Source: a virus. From it: DNA of 58,142 nucleotides. The stretch is from IMG/VR virus record IMGVR_UViG_3300042352_000458, positions 1-58,142 of that record; one strand, written 5' to 3'. The position numbers and the translations under genes were made by a program. Positions 7,324 through 16,291 of the stretch are shown here, one piece after another. Each line of letters starts with the position of its first letter. Within the stretch, counting starts at the first letter, position 1. The notes below the pieces were generated by a model, which saw only the letters and a program-made list of their open reading frames with translations, had not been told where the DNA came from and searched no databases.

Positions 7324-10300
7324 ATGGCAGCATGTAATCAAACAGACATACCGGTTTTAAACATACAAGAGGATCCTTGCATTCAGGGGTCCTTATCAAC
7401 CAATTGCATATTCTACGGATTAGCAATAGCTTATTTGGGCACACAAGACAGCACAAATTTTGCAGACACTTTAGGACATATCGTAGCAAAACTTGAAGCT
7501 GGTAATAATTTAGCAACTGACTTAGAAGAGATTAATAGAGCACAGTCATTATTAATAGAAGAATTACAGGAGAGTATCTCTGAAAGCCTAATTACTTTAT
7601 CTGAGATACAAGTATTACTAGACGAGTGTTGCCCTGAGCCTACCACAACTAGTACAACTACTTCGGTACCAACTACTAGTACAACAACAATTTATTCTAC
7701 TACAACAACTACTCCAAGTTCAACTATATGGTTTGGCAAATTTTCAAACACGAATAATAAATATGAAGTATGTTTTGGAGGAAATTGGAGCAGTGCAAAT
7801 GTGTATACCACAGTTAGCTCTGGACCATTTGCCCCAGGAACACCACTTTATACAAACCAGTCATTAACAACATTGTGGCCAACTAATGGAGTGATGTCTA
7901 TTAATGATGTTGCATACACAATTGTAAATGGATACACTGTTGGAGCTGGTGAACCTTGTTCAAGCACAACTACTAGTACAACAACAGTTATAAACCAAAC
8001 AGCTGGGTCTTACGTAACTGAGTATGGAGTTGGAGTAGCTTTATATAATGCGGATGGAACAGAAGCAGGTAAATACTGGACAGTAGGAAATAACTATAGT
8101 CAATTTACCAATATACCAGCAGGGCAATATTTAGGTATTGGAACTACTTTATATTTTGACGTAGCATGCACACAACAATGGACTTTCCCTTTAATTTACT
8201 TAGTTACAGGTGTAACAGACCAATACAATATAAATCCATATACAGTTATTTGGAAAGTTGAAAATGGGGTAGTTACAGAAAACTTTGGACAATTTGTAAA
8301 TAAGGCATACTCAGTATTTAATGGTTCAAAAGTACAAAATGATCTAGTGCCTTGTAACGAATTTTTACCAAATGGAGTATTTTTAGACAATGGCTACACT
8401 GCTCTTATGCCTGGAATAAATGTTTACAGTGCACAAGGATCTGCAATTACACCAGTACCCTTATCTTATAACTATATAACAGATGGCACAAATGTGTATA
8501 CAATTGTAAACAATGTTTTAACATCTCCACAGCCATGTAGCGGAATAACTACGACAACGAGTACTACAACTACTACTACAACACCAACAACTACAACTAC
8601 TACAACAGTAGTACCTTCACTTGGTAGAACTTTTGCCTACGGTAATCCTGTTACATGTGAAGTAGGTCCTGGTGTACCTACTACGACAGTATATGTTAGA
8701 GATAATGTCGATGGTCAAAATTTAGCTATAGGTACTGGATTATATGCAGATGAAGCACTTACAACATACTTTAGACCATTTGGAAATACATCTTATGAAA
8801 TACGTTTTGCAGGAAATCAATATACTGTTTTTGCGATGATTACAGGTGAAGCGTATATCAATAGTGAACCTGTACCTTGTACTACTACAACTACTACAAC
8901 AGTTGCAGTACCGGGATCTTATATACTAGGAACAACTGGGATAAGCCCATGGGACATAGTTTTAGACTCAGAAGGTAACGTCTATACATCTAACGTTAGT
9001 AGTAAAAGTGTTTCAAAAATAACACCAGATGGAACTTCTACCATTTTAGGCACAACAGGAGAAATACCTAGGGGAATAACAATTGATACACAAGGTAATA
9101 TCTATGTGATAAATTCAGGGGATAATACTGTGACTAAAATTACACCGTCTGGAGTTTCTACTATCTTAGGATCAGCAGGCACTGGAGCAAATGATATAGC
9201 AGTAGACCAGCAAGGCAATGTCTATGTAAATAATAATGGGCCAAATACTGTGACTAAAATTACACCACAAGGGGTATCTACAACTTTTGCATCAGTAGCC
9301 TCAAATCCACAGTGCATAACAATAGACGCACAAGGAAATGTGTACACTGCTAGTCCTAATGTAGTTAATAAAATTACACCGTCTGGAGTTTCTACTATTT
9401 TAGGTAACACACTTTACCACCCTCTTGACATAATTGTTGATGACTTAGGTAATGTTTATGTATCCACTGCAGGAAACCAAGTTGTTAAAATAACACCTTC
9501 AGGAGTTTCTACATCATTAGGCTATGTTGGAAGCTCTCCTTATGGAATAGCTTTAGACAGCTCTGGAAATGTGTACACATCGAATGCATTGTCTGACAAT
9601 GTTTCAAAAATAACACCAGATGGAGTAATAACAGTTATAGCAACAACAGGACTTGGTCCAATGGCTATTGTAGTAGACCCAGCAGGTAATGTATACACTG
9701 CAAACTCTAACTCAAACAACGTAACTAAAATTGTACAAGCACCTACCACAACTACTACCATAGCCCCTACAACTACAACTACAACAACTGTAGCACCAGG
9801 CACACTTGGGCTTTTAGGAGATGCCGGTGATGGTCCAAAGTCAATAGTACTAAATGCGGCAAGCGATGTATTTATTGCCGCACAAAACAGCAGTAGAACG
9901 TTTAAGTTTACTACAGCTGGATTAGATAATAGCTATGGTATATCAACAAATCCTGAGGATTTAGCTATAGATCAGAGTGGTAATGTATACGCAGTAACTA
10001 CTATTAATAATAATATTATTAAAATATTACCTAATGGAACAAGTAGTATTTTTGCAACATTGCCTTCACAAGGGTATCAAATAACCATAGACAGTTTAGG
10101 AAATATTTATACATTGCACCCTAATCAAAACATCATATACAAAACAGAACCAAACGGTACAGTTACAAATTTTGGATCTATTACTTCAAGCTCATATAGT
10201 CTTGTAACAGATTCTCAAAATAATATATACGTAACTAACTTAATGGATAAAACTATATTTAAGTTTACACCAAGCGGTAATAAAACAACATTTGCCACAC

Positions 10301-10626
10301 TTACTGCTAATCCTAGACAAATTACAGTAGATACCTTAGATAATTTATATGTTTCTACTAATAGTAACACTGTGTTAAAAATAACACCTTCTGGAGTAGT
10401 TAATGTAATGGCAACTTTAGGCACAAACCTACAAGAGCTTACAGTAGACGCAAGTGGGAATGTTTATGTAACTGATATAATATTTGATAAAATATATAAG
10501 ATAACACCTTCCGGAACAGTTACAGATCTAGTAACAATGAGTGGAATGTATAATCCTATAGCAACAGATTCAAACTATGTATATTTTGGAATATCAAGTG
10601 GTAACACTTATAAAATAAAATTATAA
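7324..10626 (+). CDS. Large modular fibre protein with two NHL-type propellers
   Basis: I choose the ATG at 7324 over the in-frame TTG at 7282. It follows an A-rich leader and gives the MAACNQTD start that matches the preceding paralogue. The 1100-aa protein has an adaptor domain (about 1-105) and a Thr-rich linker (106-134). Small beta domains follow, with recurring GTxLY motifs (about 135-518) broken by more Thr-rich linkers. Next come a propeller (about 533-805), a Thr-rich linker (807-826) and a second propeller (827-1100). Each propeller has seven GNVY-type repeats followed by KITPSG-type turns, as in NHL or Vgb-like seven-bladed propellers. A receptor-binding or carbohydrate-binding fibre is likely; enzymatic activity is not evident. 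Confidence 0.75.
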   Translation: MAACNQTDIPVLNIQEDPCIQGSLSTNCIFYGLAIAYLGTQDSTNFADTLGHIVAKLEAGNNLATDLEEINRAQSLLIEELQESISESLITLSEIQVLLDECCPEPTTTSTTTSVPTTSTTTIYSTTTTTPSSTIWFGKFSNTNNKYEVCFGGNWSSANVYTTVSSGPFAPGTPLYTNQSLTTLWPTNGVMSINDVAYTIVNGYTVGAGEPCSSTTTSTTTVINQTAGSYVTEYGVGVALYNADGTEAGKYWTVGNNYSQFTNIPAGQYLGIGTTLYFDVACTQQWTFPLIYLVTGVTDQYNINPYTVIWKVENGVVTENFGQFVNKAYSVFNGSKVQNDLVPCNEFLPNGVFLDNGYTALMPGINVYSAQGSAITPVPLSYNYITDGTNVYTIVNNVLTSPQPCSGITTTTSTTTTTTTPTTTTTTTVVPSLGRTFAYGNPVTCEVGPGVPTTTVYVRDNVDGQNLAIGTGLYADEALTTYFRPFGNTSYEIRFAGNQYTVFAMITGEAYINSEPVPCTTTTTTTVAVPGSYILGTTGISPWDIVLDSEGNVYTSNVSSKSVSKITPDGTSTILGTTGEIPRGITIDTQGNIYVINSGDNTVTKITPSGVSTILGSAGTGANDIAVDQQGNVYVNNNGPNTVTKITPQGVSTTFASVASNPQCITIDAQGNVYTASPNVVNKITPSGVSTILGNTLYHPLDIIVDDLGNVYVSTAGNQVVKITPSGVSTSLGYVGSSPYGIALDSSGNVYTSNALSDNVSKITPDGVITVIATTGLGPMAIVVDPAGNVYTANSNSNNVTKIVQAPTTTTTIAPTTTTTTTVAPGTLGLLGDAGDGPKSIVLNAASDVFIAAQNSSRTFKFTTAGLDNSYGISTNPEDLAIDQSGNVYAVTTINNNIIKILPNGTSSIFATLPSQGYQITIDSLGNIYTLHPNQNIIYKTEPNGTVTNFGSITSSSYSLVTDSQNNIYVTNLMDKTIFKFTPSGNKTTFATLTANPRQITVDTLDNLYVSTNSNTVLKITPSGVVNVMATLGTNLQELTVDASGNVYVTDIIFDKIYKITPSGTVTDLVTMSGMYNPIATDSNYVYFGISSGNTYKIKL
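7640..9800 (+). repeat. Thr-rich linkers encoded by ACN trinucleotide tracts
   Basis: Five tracts of ACA/ACT/ACC codons, about 30-85 bases each, lie near 7640-7725, 7960-7995, 8545-8613, 8878-8906 and 9743-9800. Each separates two folded domains of the large fibre. Reading is uninterrupted across all of them. The DNA similarity between tracts could promote recombination between modules. Confidence 0.8.
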
Positions 10627-10645
10627 ACAAATAAAACAAATAAAA

Positions 10646-11650
10646 ATGTGTAATTGCGGAAAAACAACAAATACAATATGTACGTCAACATGTCAAACAG
10701 TTGACTGTGCTTGTCCAGTAAAAGATTTAAGTACAGATTGCGTACTATATACAGGAGAAGATTTACCTTGTACAGAAATAAAGACCGGCACCTTATTAAC
10801 AGAGGTGTTCGGTCAATTAGATACCTATCTTTGTGACCTGTCTGCTCAATTAGCTAATGCTTTTAGTTTGATAAGCGTTGGTCAAGGAGTTAGAGTTTAC
10901 AAAGGAGTAGACGGAATTGGTAGAAAAGAAATTAGATCTCTAGTTAGTCCAGACGGATTCTTAAATATAGGCTTATCGGCAGATAATAAGGAGATAGAAT
11001 TCAGTATAAACAATGCAGTACTAAAACCTTTTATACAAGCTAATCAAATTACTTATTCTGCATCTAATATAGGATCAGGTGCAGGATTGTATAAAGAAGC
11101 AGTTAGGACCGCAGACAATGTCAACTTTAGTTTTAAGAGATTAAAATCTCAAAATAACACGATAACTATTACAGAAGAAGCAAACGAGATAAATCTTCAA
11201 GTGACCTCACCAGACCAAACTGTAACTATAACAGGAGGTGGTGCAACAACTGTAACAGGATCTTATCCAAACTTCACTGTTAGCTCAACTGACAATGATA
11301 CAACATACTCAGCAGGGCTAGGTTTAAACTTATCAGGTACAACTTTTGGAGTAGTAAACTTACAAAAAGTAATTACAGGAAACTATACTTTAACAAGTGC
11401 AGATACTGAGTACACAATATTTATAGACAATGGAACCTCACCAGTAACAATAACAGTTCCTGCAGGTTTGGTAGCAAATTTTGAAGCAGGTTTTATACAA
11501 GAGGGTACAGGAGCAGTTACATTTTCTGCAGCTGGTACTACAATAAACACACCTACTGGGTTGAAGATTAAAGGACAAAGATACCAAGCTTTTCTTGAAA
11601 AGAGATTATCTTCAGAGACTTTTTACTTATTAGGTAACGTAATAGCATAA
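10646..11650 (+). CDS. Virion fibre or appendage protein with shared adaptor
   Basis: This 334-aa protein starts with a Cys-rich N-terminus (MCNCGKTTNTIC, CQTVDCACPV). A module follows with DLSTDCVLYTGEDLPC and IKTGTLLTEVFGQL, related to the short adaptor genes upstream. The middle is beta-rich and Asn/Thr-rich, as in trimeric fibres (QTVTITGGGATTVTGSYPNF). The C-terminus (about 240-334) has a capping-type beta domain (ITGNYTLTSADTEYTIFID, then GLKIKGQRYQAFL). It probably assembles on the virion through the same adaptor as the propeller protein and ends in a beta tip. It lies 19 bases downstream of the propeller gene. Confidence 0.6.
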   Translation: MCNCGKTTNTICTSTCQTVDCACPVKDLSTDCVLYTGEDLPCTEIKTGTLLTEVFGQLDTYLCDLSAQLANAFSLISVGQGVRVYKGVDGIGRKEIRSLVSPDGFLNIGLSADNKEIEFSINNAVLKPFIQANQITYSASNIGSGAGLYKEAVRTADNVNFSFKRLKSQNNTITITEEANEINLQVTSPDQTVTITGGGATTVTGSYPNFTVSSTDNDTTYSAGLGLNLSGTTFGVVNLQKVITGNYTLTSADTEYTIFIDNGTSPVTITVPAGLVANFEAGFIQEGTGAVTFSAAGTTINTPTGLKIKGQRYQAFLEKRLSSETFYLLGNVIA

Positions 11651-11653
11651 GGT

Positions 11654-12211
11654 ATGAAAAACTTTAAAAGAAACATTTACAGACTTAGTAGCTCAGACTG
11701 TACCTTTACTGGTACAGCTTCTGAGGTTGAAGTCGTAACTTTACCTGTCACAGGACTAGTTTGGGACACAACTGTAAACAATGCCTGTAATGCAACTCCA
11801 TGGGTAATAAGCAACTCAAACTTAACAATAAGGTATAACATAACCAACTCTGTAAACTGCGGAGGTACATGCCAGTCACTACAAGCAGGTACAGCAACAG
11901 CAACAATAACAGTAGGAGCTAAGGATGTTTATATGGGGTTAGACTTTGATGGTATAGGTGAATTACAAGCTTCACAATTTGAAATAATAAAGTTTAGCCT
12001 AGATGGAGTACAAATAGCTGACGCACATGCTGCAGGAGGTAATTTAGGCTGTGCAATGGGGCCAGTTGTAAAAACTTTTACACAACCATCACCTTACTTC
12101 TTAGCTGCTAATAGTGTACACACACTGTTTATTGATTTTACAACAGCAGATCCTTTATTCCACGTAGGAGCTTACTATGAAGTACAACTATCTTTTACAG
12201 AAATACAATAA
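11654..12211 (+). CDS. Predicted beta-sandwich appendage protein
   Basis: This 185-aa protein has no signal peptide or catalytic motif that I recognise. It is rich in beta strands (TATATITVGAKDVYMGLDF, then YYEVQLSFTEIQ at the end) and contains scattered cysteines (SSDCTF, VNCGGTCQS, LGCAMG) that could stabilise a lectin-like or jelly-roll fold. It starts three bases after the preceding fibre gene and is followed 14 bases later by another Thr-linked protein. A small receptor-binding, decoration or baseplate-type component is likely from position. Function otherwise unknown. Confidence 0.45.
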   Translation: MKNFKRNIYRLSSSDCTFTGTASEVEVVTLPVTGLVWDTTVNNACNATPWVISNSNLTIRYNITNSVNCGGTCQSLQAGTATATITVGAKDVYMGLDFDGIGELQASQFEIIKFSLDGVQIADAHAAGGNLGCAMGPVVKTFTQPSPYFLAANSVHTLFIDFTTADPLFHVGAYYEVQLSFTEIQ

Positions 12212-12225
12212 ACTAAATAACTAAA

Positions 12226-13305
12226 ATGATAATATCAGTAACAATAACATCAGCGGGGTCAGATTCTGGCCCTTTTGATATCTACAGTAACTCAACAGGT
12301 TCCTTTGTGTTAGTACAATCAAACGTAAGTAAAGCTGTACTATTTCAAGGGTATACTATGACTGTACCAGATGGCACAACTGTAGTTAGAGTAGAGTCTA
12401 AAGGAGAGTGTACAAACTACGAAGATATAATTGTGGATCTTATTACCACCACTACCACTAGTACTACAACAATTGCTCCTACTACTACCACAACTACAGC
12501 CGCCCCGACAACCACTACAACAACAACGGCTGCACCATCAAGCGATTATAGAATAAGAAGTTATGTAATAGCTAATAATATAAATCAGGTAGAATGTGGC
12601 AGTGCAACTTACTACGATTATATAGAGGCAGTAAAATTCGAGCTAACAGAGCTTGACGGTATTACACCAAAAGTTAACACAACTGGGGCTGACATTGTAG
12701 TAAATATGCAATTTGATACTATTGGATGCTTTGGTTCAGGAAGTTTTTATAGAGATGTTATAATACCTCCAGGACAGTCATCAGTAAATGCAGAAAACAA
12801 AGGTATAACTAATAATTGTGGAGGTACAGGATGTGTAACTGAAACAGAAATTATGTCATGTTATACATCAATAACACCTAGCACAGTATTACCATCAGGT
12901 CAGTTTTACTCACTTTGTGAAGCACCAACCACAACTACCACAACCACTACAGTAGCACCTACAACAGCAAGGTTAGACTACCAAGTTACTTTGGCAGGAG
13001 GTATATCATATGGAACTTTTAACATATCAGTTAATGGAACTAATGTTTATAACACAAACGCAACAGATAGTGGGTATATAGATGTTCCTATTAACAGCTC
13101 TATTGAAGTTAATATATATGCACCTCCAGGAGAGGCAGAAGCAACATTTAATTCGCAAGTTTTTGCAAACAATAGTTCAGGAAGTATAGCAAGCGATTCT
13201 GGCCCTAATGCATCAGCAACAATAAGCTTTACAGCAAGCGAAGACACATCCATAGTAGGTACAGCAACTACTAGTGGAAGTAATGGAACTCCTGTAATAC
13301 AATAA
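12226..13305 (+). CDS. Modular appendage protein with Thr-rich linkers
   Basis: This 359-aa protein has three beta-rich domains joined by Thr-rich linkers. Domain 1 is about residues 1-70 (ISVTITSAGSDSGPFDIY). The first linker is about 73-105. Domain 2 is about 107-230, with several cysteines including NNCGGTGC. The second linker is about 234-246. The C-terminal domain runs from about 250 to 359 and echoes domain 1 (ITSAGSDSGPFDIYSNS versus VTLAGGISYGTFNISVNG). This is a typical fibre or surface-decoration layout. It directly precedes two glycosyltransferase genes, so its Thr-rich linkers are candidate glycosylation targets, an inference not shown by the sequence. Confidence 0.55.
   Translation: MIISVTITSAGSDSGPFDIYSNSTGSFVLVQSNVSKAVLFQGYTMTVPDGTTVVRVESKGECTNYEDIIVDLITTTTTSTTTIAPTTTTTTAAPTTTTTTTAAPSSDYRIRSYVIANNINQVECGSATYYDYIEAVKFELTELDGITPKVNTTGADIVVNMQFDTIGCFGSGSFYRDVIIPPGQSSVNAENKGITNNCGGTGCVTETEIMSCYTSITPSTVLPSGQFYSLCEAPTTTTTTTTVAPTTARLDYQVTLAGGISYGTFNISVNGTNVYNTNATDSGYIDVPINSSIEVNIYAPPGEAEATFNSQVFANNSSGSIASDSGPNASATISFTASEDTSIVGTATTSGSNGTPVIQ
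12441..12966 (+). repeat. Two Thr-rich linker tracts in the 359-aa appendage gene
   Basis: ACN-codon tracts at about 12441-12540 and 12925-12966 interrupt the gene between domains. They resemble the tracts in the propeller gene about 3-5 kb upstream and a shorter one at 22628-22680 in the large tail protein gene. They may act as recombination joints. Confidence 0.75.
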
Positions 13306-13323
13306 TATAAAAACAAAACCAAA

Positions 13324-14007
13324 ATGAAAGTATTAATATTTACCCCCTCACATTACAAGAGGGGGGCAATGTTAAGGTACACTTTATTAGATGTACTTAA
13401 CCAAACATATCCAGACTTTACTTTTGCACTAAGTCTAAAAATTGATGACTTCCAACAAGTCTACAATAATATTTTAATTGATGACATCAAAGATCCAAGA
13501 GTTGTTTACACAGAACAAATAAATCATAAAGTTTGTTTTACTCATTACAATGCAATGGACACTATAAAGTCAGTACCAAACTACCAAGACTATGACTTAT
13601 TCATAAAAATGGATGATGATGACATTTATAAAAAAGACTATGTAAAAAATGTAGTAGAGTTTTTTAAAAACAACCCAGATGTAGACATAGCATCTTCAAA
13701 AGTAAACACACAACTAAACGGATTTACAGTAGTAAGAAATAAGTATGGATACGAAACCTTAGGCAGAATAGCACAAGAGGACCATTCAAATATGCCTATG
13801 ACTTTTGCCTTTAATAAAAAAGCACTAGACCTTATAATAAACCTAACAAGGTCAGAGATAGGAAACGATTGGGAAGACATGGCATGGAGAAGAGCTTGGA
13901 TGAAAGCAGGGCTTGTGCATAAGACTGTAGATAATTCGGAGCAAACTATCTGGAATGTACATGGAAAAAATACTACTACTTCTCAATTATTAATACCAAA
14001 AAACTAA
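13324..14007 (+). CDS. Family 2-like glycosyltransferase
   Basis: This 227-aa protein has a GT-A fold pattern. The N-terminal strand is KVLIFTPSHYKRGAML, with a helix and a DVLNQTYPDFTFALSL strand. An acidic metal-binding motif follows (FIKMDDDDIYKKDYV, about residues 93-107), and the acceptor-side region contains GNDWEDMAWRRAWMKAG. The DDDD cluster would bind the nucleotide-sugar through a metal ion. There is no membrane anchor, so it should act in the host cytoplasm. It is encoded between the Thr-rich appendage genes and a second glycosyltransferase. Virion-protein or host surface-sugar modification are the main options. Confidence 0.75.
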   Translation: MKVLIFTPSHYKRGAMLRYTLLDVLNQTYPDFTFALSLKIDDFQQVYNNILIDDIKDPRVVYTEQINHKVCFTHYNAMDTIKSVPNYQDYDLFIKMDDDDIYKKDYVKNVVEFFKNNPDVDIASSKVNTQLNGFTVVRNKYGYETLGRIAQEDHSNMPMTFAFNKKALDLIINLTRSEIGNDWEDMAWRRAWMKAGLVHKTVDNSEQTIWNVHGKNTTTSQLLIPKN

Positions 14008-14013
14008 TACTTT

Positions 14014-14943
14014 ATGAGATATATATGTGCACAACCTGCCAATAATTATTATACTTGGCAAGTAGAAGTTTTAATAAATAATTTCAAAAAACAAGGTGTA
14101 AATCCTAATAAAATTGATATACTTTGTGCTATACAAAATAATCACATACCACAAGAGTGGATAAAACTACAACAACATTATAATACAGTAAGATTCTTTT
14201 TTTACAACGACACCAGGCCAGATAAGAGCTATATCCCATCTGTGTATTTTAACTTAATGAGCAGCCACATGAAAGCTCATCCTGAATTAATTCACGAAAG
14301 GTTATTTTTACACGATAGCGATATAGTTTTTACAAGGCCTCCACAACTAGATTGGGCAATGTATGGAAAAGTTTGGTATATGAGTGATACTAATTCCTAC
14401 ATAAACTATGACTACGTTATGCAAAAAGGTGATGAGAACTATGAAAAAATGTGCGAGATAGTAGGTATAGATAAAGTAATACCTAAGCTAATGAACAGTA
14501 ACTCAGGAGGAGCACAGTACATAATAATAGGAGAAGACCATAATTTTTGGGACAAAGTAGAGAGAGATAGTGTAGAGATGTATAAGTACTTCTGCAAAGT
14601 TGAGCATCTATACAAACCTAAATATGAAGGTGACCCACCAATACAAAAATGGACAGCAGGTATGTGGGCACTACTTTGGAACGCTTGGAGAAGTGGACAT
14701 GAAACAAAGGTAGACAGCAGATTAGATTTTGGATGGACTACACACGGGATAGACACTGTAGAAAAGCATTGGATACTACATAACGCAGGAGTAATGGCAG
14801 ATCAAAAAGATTTATTCTATAAAGCAAATTATATGAATAAGCTGCCTTACAATGAAGACTTACAAATAAGAGAAAATAGTGCTAGTATGTATTACTGGCA
14901 ACAAGTACAAGAAGCTGGAAAAGTTTCTGTACTATTACGATAA
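14014..14943 (+). CDS. Second glycosyltransferase, GT-A-like
   Basis: This 309-aa protein resembles GT-A glycosyltransferases of the hydroxyproline/serine galactosyltransferase type. It has an N-terminal CAQPANNYYTWQVEVLI segment and a clear metal-binding motif LFLHDSDIVF (H100, D101, D103). Then come a GGAQYIII strand, a KWTAGMWALLWNAW helix and a late HWILHNAGV segment that could supply a catalytic or metal-binding His. It starts six bases after the first glycosyltransferase and ends directly before tandem terminators, so the two are cotranscribed with the appendage genes. The sugar and acceptor cannot be determined from sequence. Confidence 0.65.
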   Translation: MRYICAQPANNYYTWQVEVLINNFKKQGVNPNKIDILCAIQNNHIPQEWIKLQQHYNTVRFFFYNDTRPDKSYIPSVYFNLMSSHMKAHPELIHERLFLHDSDIVFTRPPQLDWAMYGKVWYMSDTNSYINYDYVMQKGDENYEKMCEIVGIDKVIPKLMNSNSGGAQYIIIGEDHNFWDKVERDSVEMYKYFCKVEHLYKPKYEGDPPIQKWTAGMWALLWNAWRSGHETKVDSRLDFGWTTHGIDTVEKHWILHNAGVMADQKDLFYKANYMNKLPYNEDLQIRENSASMYYWQQVQEAGKVSVLLR

Positions 14944-15009
14944 GAGGTTTTTGGTTTTCCTCTTTTTTCTGTTGGGTGAGGAGGGGGCTTCGGCCCCCTT
15001 TTCTTTTTT
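14942..15009 (+). terminator. Tandem intrinsic terminators
   Basis: Two hairpins follow the glycosyltransferase stop. The first pairs AAGAGG (14942-14947) with CCTCTT (14959-14964) and runs into T residues. The second pairs AGGGGGC (14982-14988) with GCCCCCT (14993-14999) around a TTCG tetraloop, followed by a T-rich run to about 15009. Together they should end the first late operon. Confidence 0.85.
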
Positions 15010-15024
15010 AAAATTTTTAACTAA

Positions 15025-15056
15025 TTTGGTAAACATAAAAAAATTTACTAATTTTG
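15025..15056 (+). promoter_or_regulatory. Late-type promoter upstream of the tail operon
   Basis: TTTG at 15025-15028 and TAATTTTG at 15049-15056, spaced 20 bases, match the Bacteroidota -33/-7 consensus. The first gene starts 20 bases after the -7 element, behind an A-rich leader. The same element pair recurs upstream of four other late genes. Confidence 0.75.
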
Positions 15057-15076
15057 CAACCTAAATACATATAAAA

Positions 15077-15745
15077 ATGACAAACGCAGAATTTGTATCA
15101 AGAGTTCTCAATGGACTTAATTCCTTAGACAAGGATAGCAGAATTTCCCGTAGATATATTCTACATGTAGGGAGACAAAAATCTGCGTTCTACATTTCTC
15201 AAAAAATGAATGATAGAAGCTTGTTCAGAGAAGACAACTTATACACAACATTAAACTGCTTTGAGCTAGAAAAAATAGAAGTTACAAAGTGTGATATCAT
15301 AGAGTTCAGAAGATGTAAATCTATTATGAAGTCAAAAAAGAAGTTACCAGAACTTATCTATAACAGGTATGGTAATACGCTAAAAGAGGTTACATCTATT
15401 GATGATGAAAAAGAGTTCAAAAGTACTACACCTTCACAATACAGAAGAGATAAGAACAGAACATCTATCTCAGATTACGTAGACTATTACGTAAAAGATG
15501 GATACCTTTACTTACTAGATTCAGATATACAAGTAGTAAATTTATACTTGATAACAACTGATTTACAAGCAGTAGAGGAAGTATCTTCTTGTTCATCACC
15601 AGGATGTAAAAGTTTATGGGACTACGATTTTGTGGTTGCAGATAAACTTGAGGAGTTAGTTATAGGTGAAACAGTGAGGGAGATTTCTATGAAGAAACAA
15701 ATCCCGGCTGACGAAAATCCTAACTTAAACAGCAACGAAAAATAA
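15077..15745 (+). CDS. Tail connector/ring-type protein
   Basis: This 222-aa protein starts with a helical region (TNAEFVSRVLNGLNSLDKDSRISRR), then a segment with CFELEKIEVTKCDIIEFRRC and a KSKKKLPELIYNRYG stretch. A beta-rich part follows (YYVKDGYLYLLDSDIQVV), and it ends in a helix and a charged tail. The helix, Cys-containing beta core and KKLP segment resemble ring or connector proteins of crAss-like phage tails, recalled from general familiarity rather than a search. It opens the tail operon directly behind a promoter, followed by two more tail-associated genes at spacings of two and one bases. Alternative: another small tail or neck protein. Confidence 0.5.
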   Translation: MTNAEFVSRVLNGLNSLDKDSRISRRYILHVGRQKSAFYISQKMNDRSLFREDNLYTTLNCFELEKIEVTKCDIIEFRRCKSIMKSKKKLPELIYNRYGNTLKEVTSIDDEKEFKSTTPSQYRRDKNRTSISDYVDYYVKDGYLYLLDSDIQVVNLYLITTDLQAVEEVSSCSSPGCKSLWDYDFVVADKLEELVIGETVREISMKKQIPADENPNLNSNEK

Positions 15746-15747
15746 TA

Positions 15748-16290
15748 ATGGCAGAGTACAAAAAACCATTTTCTAAAGAAGAGTACAAATACTTTTTTAG
15801 AAACAGGGGTAGAAAAAAATCTTTAGGTGAACTAGGAAGTAGTTTTTCACTAAGGGACTACAAAGCTTACCAATACTACAGAGATAACTCAAAGCTAGCA
15901 AACCTAGAAGATATACAAAATTTTGTAGAGCACGGAAAGATAATTTCTAAGTTTTATGAATTAGTAGGAGAAAAGCTAACAGAGGCTTCTGGAGGAGTTT
16001 TTGTAGAGGGCCTAGGGTATTTTGGAATAATCCAAGAAATGGGCAGAGGAGTGTCACACAATCCCACAGACGGCTCTGTAAAATTAAATCCACGAACAGA
16101 TAATAAAATTTACAATTTAGCTTTTGTACCAATAGAAAAAGAGAACATCTTTAAATCTTGGGTATTCGATTACAGCTTCTCTAGAAAAGTAAAAAAGAGT
16201 CTTTGTGACAATTTAAAAGCAGGAAAGAAATATACATTTAACGCATCTTTGTTTTTCAATAAACTCAGACAAACAGGAAACGACTTATAG
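15748..16290 (+). CDS. HU/IHF-like DNA-binding-type protein
   Basis: In this 180-aa protein, residues about 62-95 (IISKFYELVGEKLTEASGG, then VFVEGLGYFGI) resemble the helix pair and beta-arm start of HU/IHF proteins, where a VxIxGFGxF motif is usual. It has an additional basic N-terminus (KPFSKEEYKYFFRNRGRKKS) and a C-terminal beta/helix part (SWVFDYSFSRKVKKSLCDNL). Such proteins bend DNA. In a tail operon it could act in virion assembly, genome end handling or late regulation. Fold assignment is moderate; there is no direct evidence for DNA binding. Confidence 0.5.
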   Translation: MAEYKKPFSKEEYKYFFRNRGRKKSLGELGSSFSLRDYKAYQYYRDNSKLANLEDIQNFVEHGKIISKFYELVGEKLTEASGGVFVEGLGYFGIIQEMGRGVSHNPTDGSVKLNPRTDNKIYNLAFVPIEKENIFKSWVFDYSFSRKVKKSLCDNLKAGKKYTFNASLFFNKLRQTGNDL

Positions 16291-16291
16291 C

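Noticed and set aside
7640-12966. ACN repeats as a CRISPR array or phase-variable microsatellite
   Set aside because: There are no regularly spaced repeats with unique spacers, and the tracts vary in length and sequence and are in frame within coding genes.
14879-15064. Short ORF across the tandem terminators
   Set aside because: It starts inside the second glycosyltransferase and reads through both terminator hairpins, so it is not a credible gene.
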